NCBI RefSeq assembly: GCF_030272615.1
Contig: NC_081414.1
Coordinates: forward strand, 305,759,664 to 305,823,663
Length of the DNA: 64,000 nt
DNA from: Cryptomeria japonica
Taxonomy: Eukaryota > Streptophyta > Pinopsida > Cupressales > Cupressaceae
Direction: 5' to 3'
Part shown: piece after piece, positions 47,312 to 58,113 of the stretch
Layout: every line of letters starts with the position of its first letter
How positions within the stretch are numbered: the first letter of the stretch is position 1
Made by a program: the position numbers and the translations under genes
The notes under the pieces: generated by a model
What the model was told of the DNA's origin: nothing
Databases searched by the model: none
The model's input: the letters and a program-made list of their open reading frames with translations, nothing else

Positions 47312-47397
47312 GCTGACAGAAAGAGATGGTGAGCACGCATGGCTAAACGCATAGCCTCATGCGCTACGCTATGTGTGCTCACTCTCTTCTGTCAGCA
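47312..47397 (-). ncRNA. MIR156: miR156 precursor hairpin
   Basis: The 5-prime arm carries TGACAGAAGAGAGTGAGCAC at 47394-47375, identical to canonical plant miR156. The 3-prime arm (47334-47312) reads GCTCACCATCTC then TTTCTGTCAGC, the usual miR156-star form. Pairing begins GCTGACAG/CTGTCAGC and has only small bulges through the duplex; the apical part can fold CGCAT/ATGCG. miR156 guides cleavage and repression of SPL transcription factor mRNAs and holds plants in the juvenile phase. No other miRNA family has this sequence. Confidence 0.97.
47375..47394 (-). ncRNA. MIR156: Mature miR156 (20 nt)
   Basis: TGACAGAAGAGAGTGAGCAC, 5-prime U as needed for AGO1 loading, full match to the conserved 20-nt miR156. 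Confidence 0.97.
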
Positions 47398-47505
47398 TTC
47401 AACGAATCACAGCCGCTCCCTCCTACAGATCCCTAACCCCAAATTATCAAATTTCCTGACAAAAAAACCCAAACCAATTTCATCAATATAGCCTAATTTT
47501 ACACA

Positions 47506-47583
47506 CTAACACCCAATTTCATACAACACAGACAAAATGTGTGCACCCAAGAATAAGCAGCAAAACCGCAAGGGCAGAAACAT
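47506..47583 (-). CDS. 25-codon leader ORF upstream of miR156
   Basis: ATG at 47583, TAG at 47508-47506, beginning MFLPLRFCC and hydrophobic throughout. It is the first ATG-stop unit I see between the inferred start region and the hairpin. Some plant pri-miRNAs encode miPEPs from exactly such first ORFs. Alternatively it is a chance upstream ORF. No conservation can be judged from one sequence. Confidence 0.3.
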   Translation of the reverse strand: MFLPLRFCCLFLGAHILSVLYEIGC

Positions 47584-47754
47584 CTGCTTCTCAGATCTGT
47601 GGATTGAGAGAGAGAATGAATGGGAGAAACTAGAGGGAGTAATATTGTAATCCAATAGATCTGATAGCTCTTCCAAATCTGGGCACCCAGCAGGGGAAAA
47701 CGGAGAAAAAAGAGAAAATGGGGAGATGGAGGGAAAACGGAACGAATGGGTATT

Positions 47755-47852
47755 TGAGGGCTCTAGTTTGTAGGCCTTAGCCCTTTTAGCCCTCACCCCT
47801 CTCATGCACACTTTGCATGTGAAGGCAAGTAGTAAATGAGCCATTGGTTCAT
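47755..47852 (-). promoter_or_regulatory. Probable MIR156 core promoter
   Basis: Minus strand: GAACCAATGG (CCAAT box, 47850-47841), then GGCTAAAAGGGC and CTACAAACTA as weak TATA-like sequences at 47792-47765, then a pyrimidine-rich leader (CCCTCCATCTCCCC). Spacing suits a start near 47755-47740. No strict TATAAA is present. Confidence 0.4.
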
Positions 47853-49181
47853 TTGTTGTGGAGCTGAAAATAAATAACAAATGCTGACACATATCCGTTT
47901 TTTCCTGACTCGCACTTCAAAACCATCAACTAACTACTTGGCAAGCATCATATCACATGCATTGCAATTCAAGGGAAATCAAAACCAAAATCAAATCAAA
48001 ACCAAAATCAAATCAAAACCAATTTCAGTTTATTCCTTTTTCGTTCAAGGAGGCGTGACTCAAGACCAGAAACACAACAAACAGAAAAACCTCAGTATTG
48101 CCATAAACAGAATGGATTAGATATCCATGCATGTGTTTTACCACACAAACACTTGTATTGCTTGCACGATCAAGACAAGCCCAGATTGGGTTTTTATAAG
48201 GTGAGCCCATTTGCTTTAAATCCCTTTGCTTACTTTTTGCAATAAGGAATCTCCTTCCTCCACTTGTTCTTCCACTCCTCCTCACCCAGTTTCTTCGAGG
48301 GGTTTCTATCATTTAACTATTCTCAGAAATGGTTGTTTGCCACAACTCTCCTTCTATAGGTGAGGGCCCGGCCCCACACAGGGATGCCCTCTTCTGGGCC
48401 TCACACAGCCTGACACATGGATCCTGTATAATCTTTCCACTGCTCTACTAACTTGCTGGGAATTTCTTTATTCAACGTTTCTCACTACTGATTAGGATTA
48501 AGCCTCATAGTTCTAATTGATTGAGCTTATAAAACAAATTAATCTTTCCTTAAAACTGGAAGGTTATGATCCCTAAGATCTTGTTAGCTTCATTGGAACA
48601 GATTTAGTAAAACATAACCTGAAACCAGAAGATCTAACTGTTGCTCAACTCGTGGACCAAACAGTGGAACATTCTGGATTCTAGTGAATTTGTGGACAAC
48701 AACAGAGTGGAGGAAGACAGTTTAGCCAATCTCTTTATGTGGTCACATCTCCTCATTTCCTTTCTAGTGGAATTGTGTTTTAAGACCTATCTTATCCACC
48801 TTTAGTGATTTCATTTATGAGCATTTAGAAGATTAGTTATATTGGTTGTGTGTTTTACTTTTCTCTTAATTTCTTCCCACTTATATAAAAGTGGAGAAAG
48901 ATATTTAAACAAATTTGGTCCAACTCTTTTTCACTTAAATAAATAAGGGTGGAGAAAGACATATTTATGTCAAATTCCTTTAATTATTTTGATTAGATTT
49001 GAGTTTTATTTCTTTTTGTCCTTTTAATTTTGATTTGATTGGAAATTTTATTATATATTATTTGAATTTGAATTTTTCTTTTATTTATATATTTTGTAAA
49101 TATAGAAAAATAGGTCTATTTTTATTTCTACACAAAATTGAATTAGTTTGAAATAATCATAATTTTGAGTATATTATTTGT
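47853..49181. other. MIR156 upstream region and spacer
   Basis: Upstream flank of MIR156. A short tandem repeat of AACCAAAATCAAATCAA spans about 47978-48022. Frames at 47881-48312 show no motif. From 48840 the sequence turns strongly AT-rich. A promoter for the plus strand is not evident. Confidence 0.5.
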
Positions 49182-50210
49182 ATGGAAAATTTCAAGTTAA
49201 GTTTATTAAATTTTAGATATTTAAAAATTATTATTAATCCAAGAATTACAACTTTGCATCTTTATTTTATTTATATCTATTTTACCAATTTACAATATTT
49301 ATATAAGCTCGCCTTAGTGTTTGCGCCCCTCAACCTGATCGAAGACCTGATTATGCTCACACATGTCAGAAATACCATTCAGCTCAAAGGTGCACCACAT
49401 TGCCACCTTGATCTTGCCCCAAAATAGGGCAGGAGCAGGGTGTGGCGCCATGGTCCTCCCTAAATGGGACCTAAATTGGACCCCGTGATCTCAAATTTGA
49501 GCGCGAAACACCCCTCTCTATCAGCTCATGTCAAAAAATTAATTAATTCATCCTACTGGAAAGTATATGAGAGGGATTTCCCCTCTCATTTGATAGAGGA
49601 GGAAAATTCAAGAGGTCTGTGAGCATTCAAGAGATCAAGCATTCAAGCATTCAAGAGCAATTGAGCATTTTTAGTCTTCCTTCAAGATTTGGAGTAGCAA
49701 TAGAGTCAATATTTCAAGCATTGAAGGGGAGATCATCATTCTAATTCATGAAGTCATAATTCCATGTGGAGGCAAGCAAAACTTCATAAGGAGGTATAAG
49801 CATTTCATTTTCAGTCAATTCAACATCCCTTCAAAGAGGAGGATTTCTACTTTTAGTCATTTCAATTACATTATATCAACTACTTGGTTAATTCCAAAAC
49901 CGGGGTTTGACCTAAAGGCAAACACCTGTTCCCAACAGATTTCCCTTTCCTTCTGTGTGCAGGAAGCAGTTGTAACTCTGGGATTAAACTTTATTTGTAG
50001 AGACGAACCCTTTTCAACGTGCGGAAAGTTCAAAGGACCAAAAGGGTGGGCATCCGAATTCGGACACACGGTCCCTGCTATTTTTGGCAGATTTCGCAAA
50101 GAAGCTTTGAATCATCTAAAACTTCTCAGATCCAAGTGCACGTTGAAATCCTGAATCTGTAGCTCATTATTTTCTCCTATTTGTCTTCATTTCCAACACT
50201 TAGTCTTAAT
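49182..50210 (+). mobile_element. Possible solo LTR with TATA and tandem ATTCAAGC motif
   Basis: TTTATATAAGCTCGCC near 49298 is TATA-like. It is followed by a GC-richer block (GCGCCATGG, GCGCGAAACACC) and a leader with AAGCATTCAAGCATTCAAGAGC. The block 49900-50150 is open on both strands but not recognisably coding. It looks like the promoter, R and U5 of an LTR, ending near TTTCCAACA at 50200. No partner LTR, PBS or clear TSD was found. The 24-bp repeat CTTAGTCTTAATTCAACTAGTCAA follows. Confidence 0.3.
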
Positions 50211-50329
50211 TCAACTAGTCAACTTAGTCTTAATTCAACTAGTCAACTTACAAAAGAGGGTCAAACATATTCCATCTCAATCAACCTACTTAGTATTCAG
50301 TCCTAATCTGATTAGTGACTTAATCTAGT

Positions 50330-51278
50330 GGATTTACTCCCTCTTTTGAATGTAAAGGCATCATCTCCCCCATGTGAAAATAGCTGATTTGGTGATTTCT
50401 CCTTCATTGTTGCACATTGCCAAGTCACCTAATTTTTCCCTTTATAGGGAGTTAGGCCTACCATGGGTTTCTTACCATAAGGGAATCATCCCCAACCATG
50501 GGAAGGGGATTTGGGGTCTTGCAAGTAATTTTGTAGGCATGGATTTAAAATCTTGGAGATAATAGGGGCCAAAGAGGTGGAAGCATTGAAATCTTTCATT
50601 TTAGGAATGAGGCCCTCATTTTGTGCAAGGAGATAAAGGTTAACAACTCTAGGGTGGACACTAAAATTAGGGGTGACAAAAAGATTATATTAGAATAGTT
50701 GATAGATCAAGCCTTTGTGACGGGGTAGGGTTTTACCAGTAACCACTACTTTTTTAACCAATTCCTCCAAGGAAGAGAAAATATAGAAAATAAAATTTGA
50801 AAATGATTCAACATGGGGAAAAGGAAGGCATAAAATTTGTAGTGCCTTTCTAGGGTGATGTACTTCATTGGTACTTCAACAATTTCAGCCAAGGCCCATA
50901 GGAGGTCATCCATATTATAACCATTTGGGAGTTGATTAATCTTTTCACCATCAGTTAGGAACCTTTTTGTGGTAACTTTGTAGTCCTCTTTCTTTTTCAT
51001 GGCCAATATGATACCCTCATTGTGAAAAATAATGAAAAGGAAAAGGTTTTTATGGAAAACTAGACAAAGGTGTCCCACATAGTCACATTACCCTCTTTCC
51101 AAGAATGGGAAAAATGCACCAAGACATGTTGGTCATAATCATTAATTTCTTCAATATATGGAGGTTGACATGCTATTCCTAGTACAAAGGAGGTTGATCT
51201 TTTCGGCATGCATGGAGATGGTGTTTTTCCCACTTCTAAGGGCTCTCTTGGTGGTAGTTTTTCTAGGGTTTGATCCAT
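50330..51278 (-). pseudogene. Decayed relative of the LINE ORF3 domain
   Basis: Minus-strand frames start MDQTLEKLPPRE at 51278 and continue after a stop into 51078-50746. The second piece contains LLWALAEIVEVPMKYITLERHYKFYA and then LNHFQ...FSLPW. Reading on with a frameshift gives RHKGLIYQLF. These align in order with MEFITLDGRY, LLNHF, ISLPYY and MHEGLM of the ORF3 at 6.6-7.1 kb. A conserved-looking tail (HPRVVNLYLLAQNEGLIP) follows. So the domain is part of a repeat family. Several stops make this copy non-functional. Confidence 0.6.
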
Positions 51279-51289
51279 GTTTGGAGTGG

Positions 51290-51885
51290 TTGAGGCTTTC
51301 CCTATCCTTTTTGGGGCTCGCCTCTCACTTCGTTTCTGGGGTATTTGGTTTTTCCTTACTTTTCTTCTCTTACCATGTTCTCATTAGGATGTTGCTACTA
51401 ATTTTCAAAGGCACAACCTACTTGTTTGTTTTCCCTATTTTTGGTTAAGGGTTGTTTCTTATTTTGAAGATGTGCTTGGCCTTGTTGGAGCTTGGTGCTT
51501 TCAGGATTTCTTCATTCCTAAGTCAGCTAATGTTGCTTCTCTTTTGGTCTTCCTCTATGTGGCTCCTATTGAGGTGGAGTCTTCCCCTATTGAGGTGGGA
51601 TTTTCTCTTATGGCTATAGATTGGGTTTGGCTCTCTTTTCTCCCTTCTTCCTCTTTTGTGGTTCCTATTGAGGTGGTGGCATCCTCTATGGAGGTGGTGA
51701 ATGGCCTTGTGGGAGGGGTTGGAAATGGATTTTTGAAGGATTCTCTTGTCTTTGGCTACTTGAATGCAAGGTTAGATCATGTGAGGTTCTTCTTCATGGT
51801 GATTTCTTTCTCTGCATTTTTTGTTGAGGTGGGATCCTCTTATATTTAGGTGGAGAGGAGATTTGCAAGAGTGGTTTGGACTTGG
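51290..51885 (+). mobile_element. LINE-like 3-prime region, left of the insertion
   Basis: Plus-strand open but low-complexity sequence with repeated CCTATTGAGGTGG. It was continuous with 61515-61982, which ends like a LINE trailer. No RT domain is visible, so assignment rests on the 3-prime end. Confidence 0.4.
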
Positions 51886-52044
51886 TGTTGCAAGGTGTGC
51901 GCCCTTGGTCTCCTTGTGTTGTGCAACACAAGTGACAAGTTTGCGACATGGATTAACCACCTCCCATGGATTATATGTGTCATGCAGTTGTATCGAGCAT
52001 TAATAGGTCGATCTTTTGGTGCAACGATAACCATGTTTCCAACA
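51886..52044 (+). repeat. Miniature element 5-prime LTR
   Basis: 159 bp. It contains the perfect palindromic stem TTGTGTTG/CAACACAA with a 2-nt loop. Confidence 0.88.
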
Positions 52045-52046
52045 AG

Positions 52047-52058
52047 TGGTATCAGAGC
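52047..52058 (+). other. Primer-binding site of the miniature element
   Basis: TGGTATCAGAGC, perfect initiator tRNA-Met match, 2 nt from the LTR end; the match continues with TTGGTCAC. Confidence 0.93.
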
Positions 52059-52071
52059 TTGGTCACAGGTT

Positions 52072-52076
52072 CAAAC
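52072..52076. repeat. Gypsy target-site duplication CAAAC, left
   Basis: Exact match to 61325-61329, on either side of the gypsy LTRs. Confidence 0.9.
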
Positions 52077-53226
52077 TGTGTGTGTGAAAAATGGAATAAG
52101 TATCTGTAAGCTGCAAGACACAACACTTCAATTAAGGCATTACATGTAAGGTTAGATAGATATAAGCATGAATAATAAAAACCATAACAAATCGACCAAT
52201 TGCCTTCTAAAAGATGCAAGTATAGATTGCTCTCAGAATTGCATAAGCAATACCAGTGACTGGACTACACCAAGATGAAGGATTTAATCTCTATGAACAT
52301 GATATTAAGCTAAATGGATGCAAGATGGATGAAAGATTCAAGCAATATGGATTCAAGCAATATGAAATATGCAATATGAATAAACTAAGATGCAATAATC
52401 TCAAAAAGCAAGCACAATATATTCAATGACTCCAAAGCAAAAAGTGTATAATAATAAATCTCCAGGGTGTTTTGAATGAGAGATGAAGGCTGAATTTATA
52501 GAGAATCACAAGAGAGCTCAAGAAAAAGCACAATTTAAGATTAATTGAAATAATTGAGAAATCAGATTCAGTTAACCTTGAGATAGATTTCAATTATAGT
52601 TTAATTGAAATGCATTCAAAAAAGAAGTTTGAGTTTGCATTAGAGATAAGATTCAATTAATTCCATGCACTTGAGATAAAAATAGGCAATTCTTTGGTTT
52701 TTTCAAGAAAAAAGTCTTTTCAATGCAACTGAACTTCTTTTCTCTTAAAAAGTTTTGAGTTCTAATTTTAGAGAATGATTAATAATTCATTTTAATTGCT
52801 TTTTTTATTTCAATTTCTCAATTTAGAAGAAAGAAATAATATCTCAAGTTTGATTTCTCTCAATTCAATTCAATTCTTTTATTTTATTTTCAATTTAACT
52901 CTTGCTTTGTGATTAATTCCTCTTTTATGATAAATTAATTACTTTTTGCATGATTAAATGGTAAACTTATTAATTAATTAAATATGCGAGGATATTTAAT
53001 AAATTAAGATACGATAATTGATCAAAATGATTTTCTTAGAATGATTTAATTAAATAAATAAATATTTAATTAATATAGAATAATTCACTTGCCATGTGAC
53101 ATTTGACAATTAAAGAATTAATTAATTGTGTGTTCAAGATTGATTTAATTGCCTTTGGTTAGGACCTTGGTGACGTTGTCGAGATTAGGGACCCATGGTT
53201 TGGATGGCCATTTTTAAGGTATTACA
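52077..53226 (-). repeat. Gypsy 3-prime LTR (left copy)
   Basis: 1,150 bp, very AT-rich in its middle (AATTAATTAATTAAATATG). A near-perfect direct repeat of 60201-61324, with small indels such as an extra GGATTCAAGCAATAT here. Confidence 0.92.
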
Positions 53227-53240
53227 TCTGCCCATCATTG
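53227..53240 (-). other. Gypsy polypurine tract
   Basis: AATGATGGGCAGA on the minus strand, touching the 3-prime LTR; weaker than typical but in the right place. Confidence 0.5.
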
Positions 53241-53259
53241 AATTAATATCTGAGTAGCA

Positions 53260-53870
53260 CGTTGGTTCAAAGAATAGTTGATGTCTAGGAGATACTAGTT
53301 TTGAACTTGATTGATCACAAACCAGATGAAGAGTGGGGTGTTTAGCTTGATTTGAAATGATGAAGCTGAATAGAGTTGATTAAAGCGATACTGATCCTGA
53401 ACTTGATTGAACTAGGAATGATGAAGAGCAAAGATACCGAACTTGAACTTGATTGATCAAGAAGTGAATCTTAGTGATCTAGAACTTGATTGAACTAGAC
53501 ATAGTGAGCGAAGATAAAATCGATCTTGAACTTGATGGATCAAGAGATGATGAGCAAAGATAAACTGTCCAGCTTGATTTGATGCGATGAAACTAAACAC
53601 CTACTTAGATTGAGCATGTGATCAAAGATACTCTTTAAACTTTTGATTGAGTTTAAATGAACAATCAGCTTGATGAAAAGCAATGAAACTGATTAACGTT
53701 AAGAGACTAATTCAGATGAAGATAAATATCAACTTGATTTGAAGTGATGAAACTGATATGCCCCTAGCAATTGATTCGATTCAGATGATCAAGAGATCTC
53801 AACTTGATATAAAAAGCGATGAAGTTGAGATGCCCCTTAGCAATAAGAATTTGTTTGATTTTCTTTAGTT
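53260..53870. repeat. Degenerate GAACTTGATTGA / GATGAAACTGA repeats
   Basis: About twelve irregular units of 30-55 bp alternate CTTGATTTGA-GCGATGAAACTGA with GAACTTGATTGATCAAG. ATGCCCCTTAGCAAT recurs at 53758 and 53829. No reading frame persists. Confidence 0.6.
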
Positions 53871-56395
53871 GAAAATATTTTTTCTTGACTTTTGATGAAG
53901 ATTTAAAAATTTTCTCAACTTTAAAGATGTGAGTTCATGAGTTCATTAGTATGCCCCCTCGGGAGCAAAATTGAAAGATAGCGAGGGTACATTATTTTAG
54001 GCAATTGTTGGCGATGATAATGACTTAAGCGTGAAAAGTGATTTAGAGGAATATTTGAAGATTTAATGTTGAATGCAAAGTGATTCAAAAAATTGACTTG
54101 AGGATGAAAGTGCTAAGTGGTCAACATCATGAAATTTTGATGAGAGAATTGACGTCAGATTTCGATTTCGATCCCAAAAATGGACTCGGGACAGCCGATT
54201 TACGAGATCTTGATTGATTTCATCGTACTTGTGTCGATTGATTATAGGATGTTTTCTATATTCTTTATTCTATATGTATGCATATCTTTTCAGTATGGAT
54301 GTAATGCAGATGGATGTTTATTTTTTTGTTTCTTTTCATATGCAAATAAATGATGAAAATGAGTATCTAGGAATGCAAATTTTTCATTTTTCTATGCAAT
54401 AAGATGAATGAAAATGAGTGATAATGAAATGTATGAATCTATATAAGATGCTTATGTATGCAACTAACATCTCAATACACAAGTACTCGATTGGAAAAAT
54501 GACGAAACAAAGACCACTTAGCTGAGAAATGATGATACTTCAAAATCTCAGTCAAAAGATAAAGAGATCATTATTATCATACCAAAATCACTCTAAATTC
54601 ACAAAATGCAGAATGAAATGCAAAATGAGATGCAAAATGAAATGCAACCTAAACCTAGTCACTGGATTTGAAATGCTTAAGTTTCATCACTGAGTGTTAA
54701 CAAACATAGCAAGCAGATTAGAGTTCCTTTCTTTTCATGTGCAATATTAATTATGTTGTCCACAGTGACCCTTTTTTTTGTTCATATCCTTGGACAGATT
54801 TCACAGGGACTCAGATTGCATGATAAAGAAATTCCCTCAAAACCGACAAAGAAATGATGTGAACCTCCTTGTAGCATACAAATAAGAAGAGTCGAGGTAT
54901 GTGTGGCGATTTCACCTTAATGTGAAGGCACTTATCATAGACACCCAACTGATTAGATATTTCCAAATCATCGGAATCATTTCTACAAGTAGAAAATAAA
55001 GAAAATATTATGCCCCCAATCCTTTCTCCTCTTAGTCAAGATAGACTTCCTCGAGTTACTCAGAGGGATAATAATCGAAAACCAATATAAAAGACATCAC
55101 AAAAAGAAACTATTCATGCATATCTCAAACTATTTAGTGATTGTTTTCAGTAATGTTGTTTTGCTTGTGTACTCAGTGATAAAACTCTTCAATAGTCATG
55201 AGACAGGTGACTAACTTAGAATGGACGACCAAGTTTCACTGACATAAAGTTGACTTAGTTGATACTGCTTAGGACATGTAACGTGCTCTGTTGACTAACC
55301 TAAGACTAGGACATTAATCAGTTTCAAGCCATGAGGGTTCTAAAAGAACCAGGATGTCACAAAAGTGACTAAAAGATAAAGCAAAGATGCAGCATTTCAG
55401 TACAAGAGATAAGACCAACTTGGACAAAATCCAACAGCCATACTAATCTATGTCATTGTTTTGATTTGTGTGATCATTGATAGGAATGTCTGGTTTCAAA
55501 GAGTAAGTATCTTGTATAAGACAAGTCTATCTGGTTTCGAGTGTACCCTTCTTTGTATTTCTCGAATATTGCTCCATTGCTAGTAGGCATCCATAGCCCT
55601 GATGGAGTTACTCACATGGTCCCATAATCAAGATTTTTTTTGCACTTGTATGCGTGATATTTCAATTGTATATCATTTCTCTTTTGCCATGAGATGAATA
55701 TTTGGCATAGCACTTTTCTTTTTTTTTTAACTTTTTTTTTGCCTTGACTTGTAAGTAATGAAACCTACTTGGGTGTGACAATTACAGTGGTGCTGAAGTA
55801 GAATTTTAGATTTTTCACTAGTCATATGATGAACTAGGTGTCTAGAATGAATTAGAGATTTTTTAATGTGTTTGAGATATAGCAATTGATAGATTTTGTA
55901 TTAACAAGTCTCAAATAGTGAAATCACTACCCAACCATAAGTAAAGTGTCGTCACAGGGTAATGTTAAAAATGAATGACCTTATGACCTCAAGGACTTCA
56001 TGTCTGAATATCTAAGAAAGGAGACGACCCTTGTTTGTCTTGAATGCAAACAAATGATAAACTTGGATAGTTGCCTTGTTTTATTGATGCTTCTATATGA
56101 AAATGCAGGAATATTGTGAATGCGATGCATTTAAAAAAATAAACTATATGCGATGCAGTGCTTTGAATAAAATGATATGCAATGCAAAAAGAAAAACCTA
56201 AACTAACCCAACCCTTAGATATGATATAGTTGAAGGTGCATGTTGTTCATAGGGTGAGGGATTTTTGTGTAGTAGTTCACTGGTTCAGCATAAAGATGGC
56301 TTTCCAAGAAGGACTCAGCTAAGTGTACATTTCTAGCATCTCCAATGTTGATTTCCTTAGTTTTTTGGATTTTGTGATGAAACTAGGGTAAAGTC
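53871..56395 (-). other. Gypsy interior without recognisable pol
   Basis: No RT, integrase or protease motif in any frame of either strand. Short repeats such as ATGCAAAATGARATGCA lie near 54606-54640. T-runs occur at 54770 and 55720. In an autonomous gypsy element pol would be here. Confidence 0.6.
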
Positions 56396-58113
56396 TTATG
56401 AAAAGGATTGGATGAGGGGAATGGAAGGATGAAAAAGAGGTATTGGATAATGGACTAGATATTGTAAGTTTGGTGCATGAGCAAATGGAAACGTTTGCAG
56501 GATCACCATTGGCACACATCTTGAGGGATGGTGGATTGATGGAGGAAAAGTGGATCTCAAATCGTGAGATTTGGATGGTGAAATAACCAGGGATTTTGGG
56601 ACATGAGGATCCAAAATAGATGAAAGAGGTGAGGGAGAAATGAATTTAGTAGGTTTGAATAGAGGAACAAAAATCTTGGCTATGGATTTGGATTTTTCTT
56701 TAGACAATTATGCTTCAAGGAGACGGTTAGGGATCCACATGGTTTTTGATTTTCCATTATTTTGTAGTTTCTTGGAATGTATTGCTTCTACAAGTGCCTT
56801 AGGAACCCATATAGCTTTTGATTTTTCTTTCTTTTTCTTAGTGAGCCTTTGTGTCCTTCTAGATGGATGGAAGGTACGCAAAGATGTACGCCTTTGTTGA
56901 TCATGCACAAGGGATGGGGGAATATAGGGTCCTAAAATGGATAGAAGAGATGAAGGGGAAGGCATGTACCTAGATTTTGGTATAATAGGGATACCAACAT
57001 CTTGAGGAATGTCACTGAGGCCATGACCCTTAATATTGTCTAAAACATGGAGAGGTTCTTGCTTGTGAAGGTCTACCTCTTTGTGTTTATAAATATTTTG
57101 ACTTTTAGGATCATGAGAGGGCTTTGTAGGTATGATGGATCCTTGAGGTGAATGTGGAAGATTATGACAAGGAGATGAAGGTATACTTTGATCTTGACAT
57201 GGAAGAGGGCCATTGGATAGAGTATTTGACTCTTCATTTTGAATAGGATCGTTTGAAAAGGTAGAAGAGGCATCATGATCTTTCTTAGGAAATATGCTTT
57301 TCTCTTCAGATGGAAGGGGATCATCTTGGAAAAAATGGAAAGGTATAATGGGAATCATCATGGGATTCCAGTGAGATAGGATGGCCCTTGAGATAGCCCT
57401 TGAGGATCAATGTGAAAAGTTTCATCATTAGGCTCATTATTTGAGAGACATGGTATGGATTGTTGTTGGGAAGCCTCAAGAGATGGAGGCATTACAGAAG
57501 AGATGGAGGCAACATGTGATCCATTGCTAGACACAGGTTCATCACTTTGATCATGCTTGCTAATGACATTTGGTTTCTCCTTAGCTGAATTTTTAGAATT
57601 TTCAATTTGAATAACACCATCATTAAGGAGGCCTTGAATTTTATGTTTTAATTCCACAAACATTGAAGTCTTATTTTTGTTATGTTTATGATATTTATAG
57701 TAATTACTCAAAACTTCACATCCCCATGTGGTCTTTTTAGGCAATATGATAAGATTATGCTCAAGTAGCTCTTCCAAAGCTAGCTCAATAGATTGGCCCA
57801 AAGGTGTAAATTGTCTATCTAGGGGATTGATGTATTTTTGTCTTGGTGAAGATGCCTTGTGATCTTGTATGAGATTTTGATTTTAATTTTAAATTACTTT
57901 TTGTTCCATCTTATGTAATTGTTTTAGCATTTCTTGAAGTCTAGTGTTCTTAATATCATGAATGTTCATCTCAAGAGGAGCCATTGAATCTTTTTATTGG
58001 GCTTGAATATCATATATTTCTTTCTTGAGATCTTGAATTTGTTGAGCCAAGGTAGCCATGGGCTTCTTACTTTTGTCAGAATTTTTAGAAGAGGTTTTGG
58101 TTTGAATAGGCAT
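56396..58113 (-). pseudogene. Gypsy gag remnant with internal protein duplication
   Basis: Starts at ATG 58113 (MPIQTKTSSKNSDKSKKPMAT...) with a helical segment. After three in-frame TAA codons comes PLGQSIELALEELLEHNLI, then YYKYHKHNKNKTSMFVELKHKIQGLLNDGVIQ, the gypsy gag segment normally CxYH...GHxxxxCxxLKxxIQxLIDxG; the Cys residues are lost. That frame ends at 57358 with an ATGA overlap into a second frame (57361-56396, one TAA at 56708). The latter encodes a repeated block: SPSSLLSILGPYIPPSLV and SPLSSILDPHVPKSLV, each preceded by a KSK-x-W/V-x-P run. The product would be particle protein. Confidence 0.75.

Larger units (their letters stand above)
46627..47760 (-). ncRNA. MIR156: MIR156 primary transcript (minimum extent)
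   Basis: Minus-strand transcription unit inferred from the precursor hairpin, an upstream CT-rich leader (about 47740-47600), and a downstream exon with good splice sites. RNA polymerase II makes the capped pri-miRNA, and DICER-LIKE1 excises the duplex in the nucleus. The unit lies in the least AT-rich and least CpG-depleted part of the window, consistent with an unmethylated active gene among silenced repeats. The start is placed only approximately, and the 3-prime end may extend to 43.6 kb. A donor-like GGG/GTATGTATG at about 47286 follows the hairpin. Confidence 0.75.

Noticed and set aside
51158-51849. Plus-strand hydrophobic open frames read as a membrane protein
   Set aside because: The first part is antisense to the ORF3-like remnant, and the rest is low-complexity LINE-like trailer with a repeated CCTATTGAGGTGG.
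56640-56900. 86-codon plus-strand frame
   Set aside because: Antisense shadow of the gypsy gag remnant.
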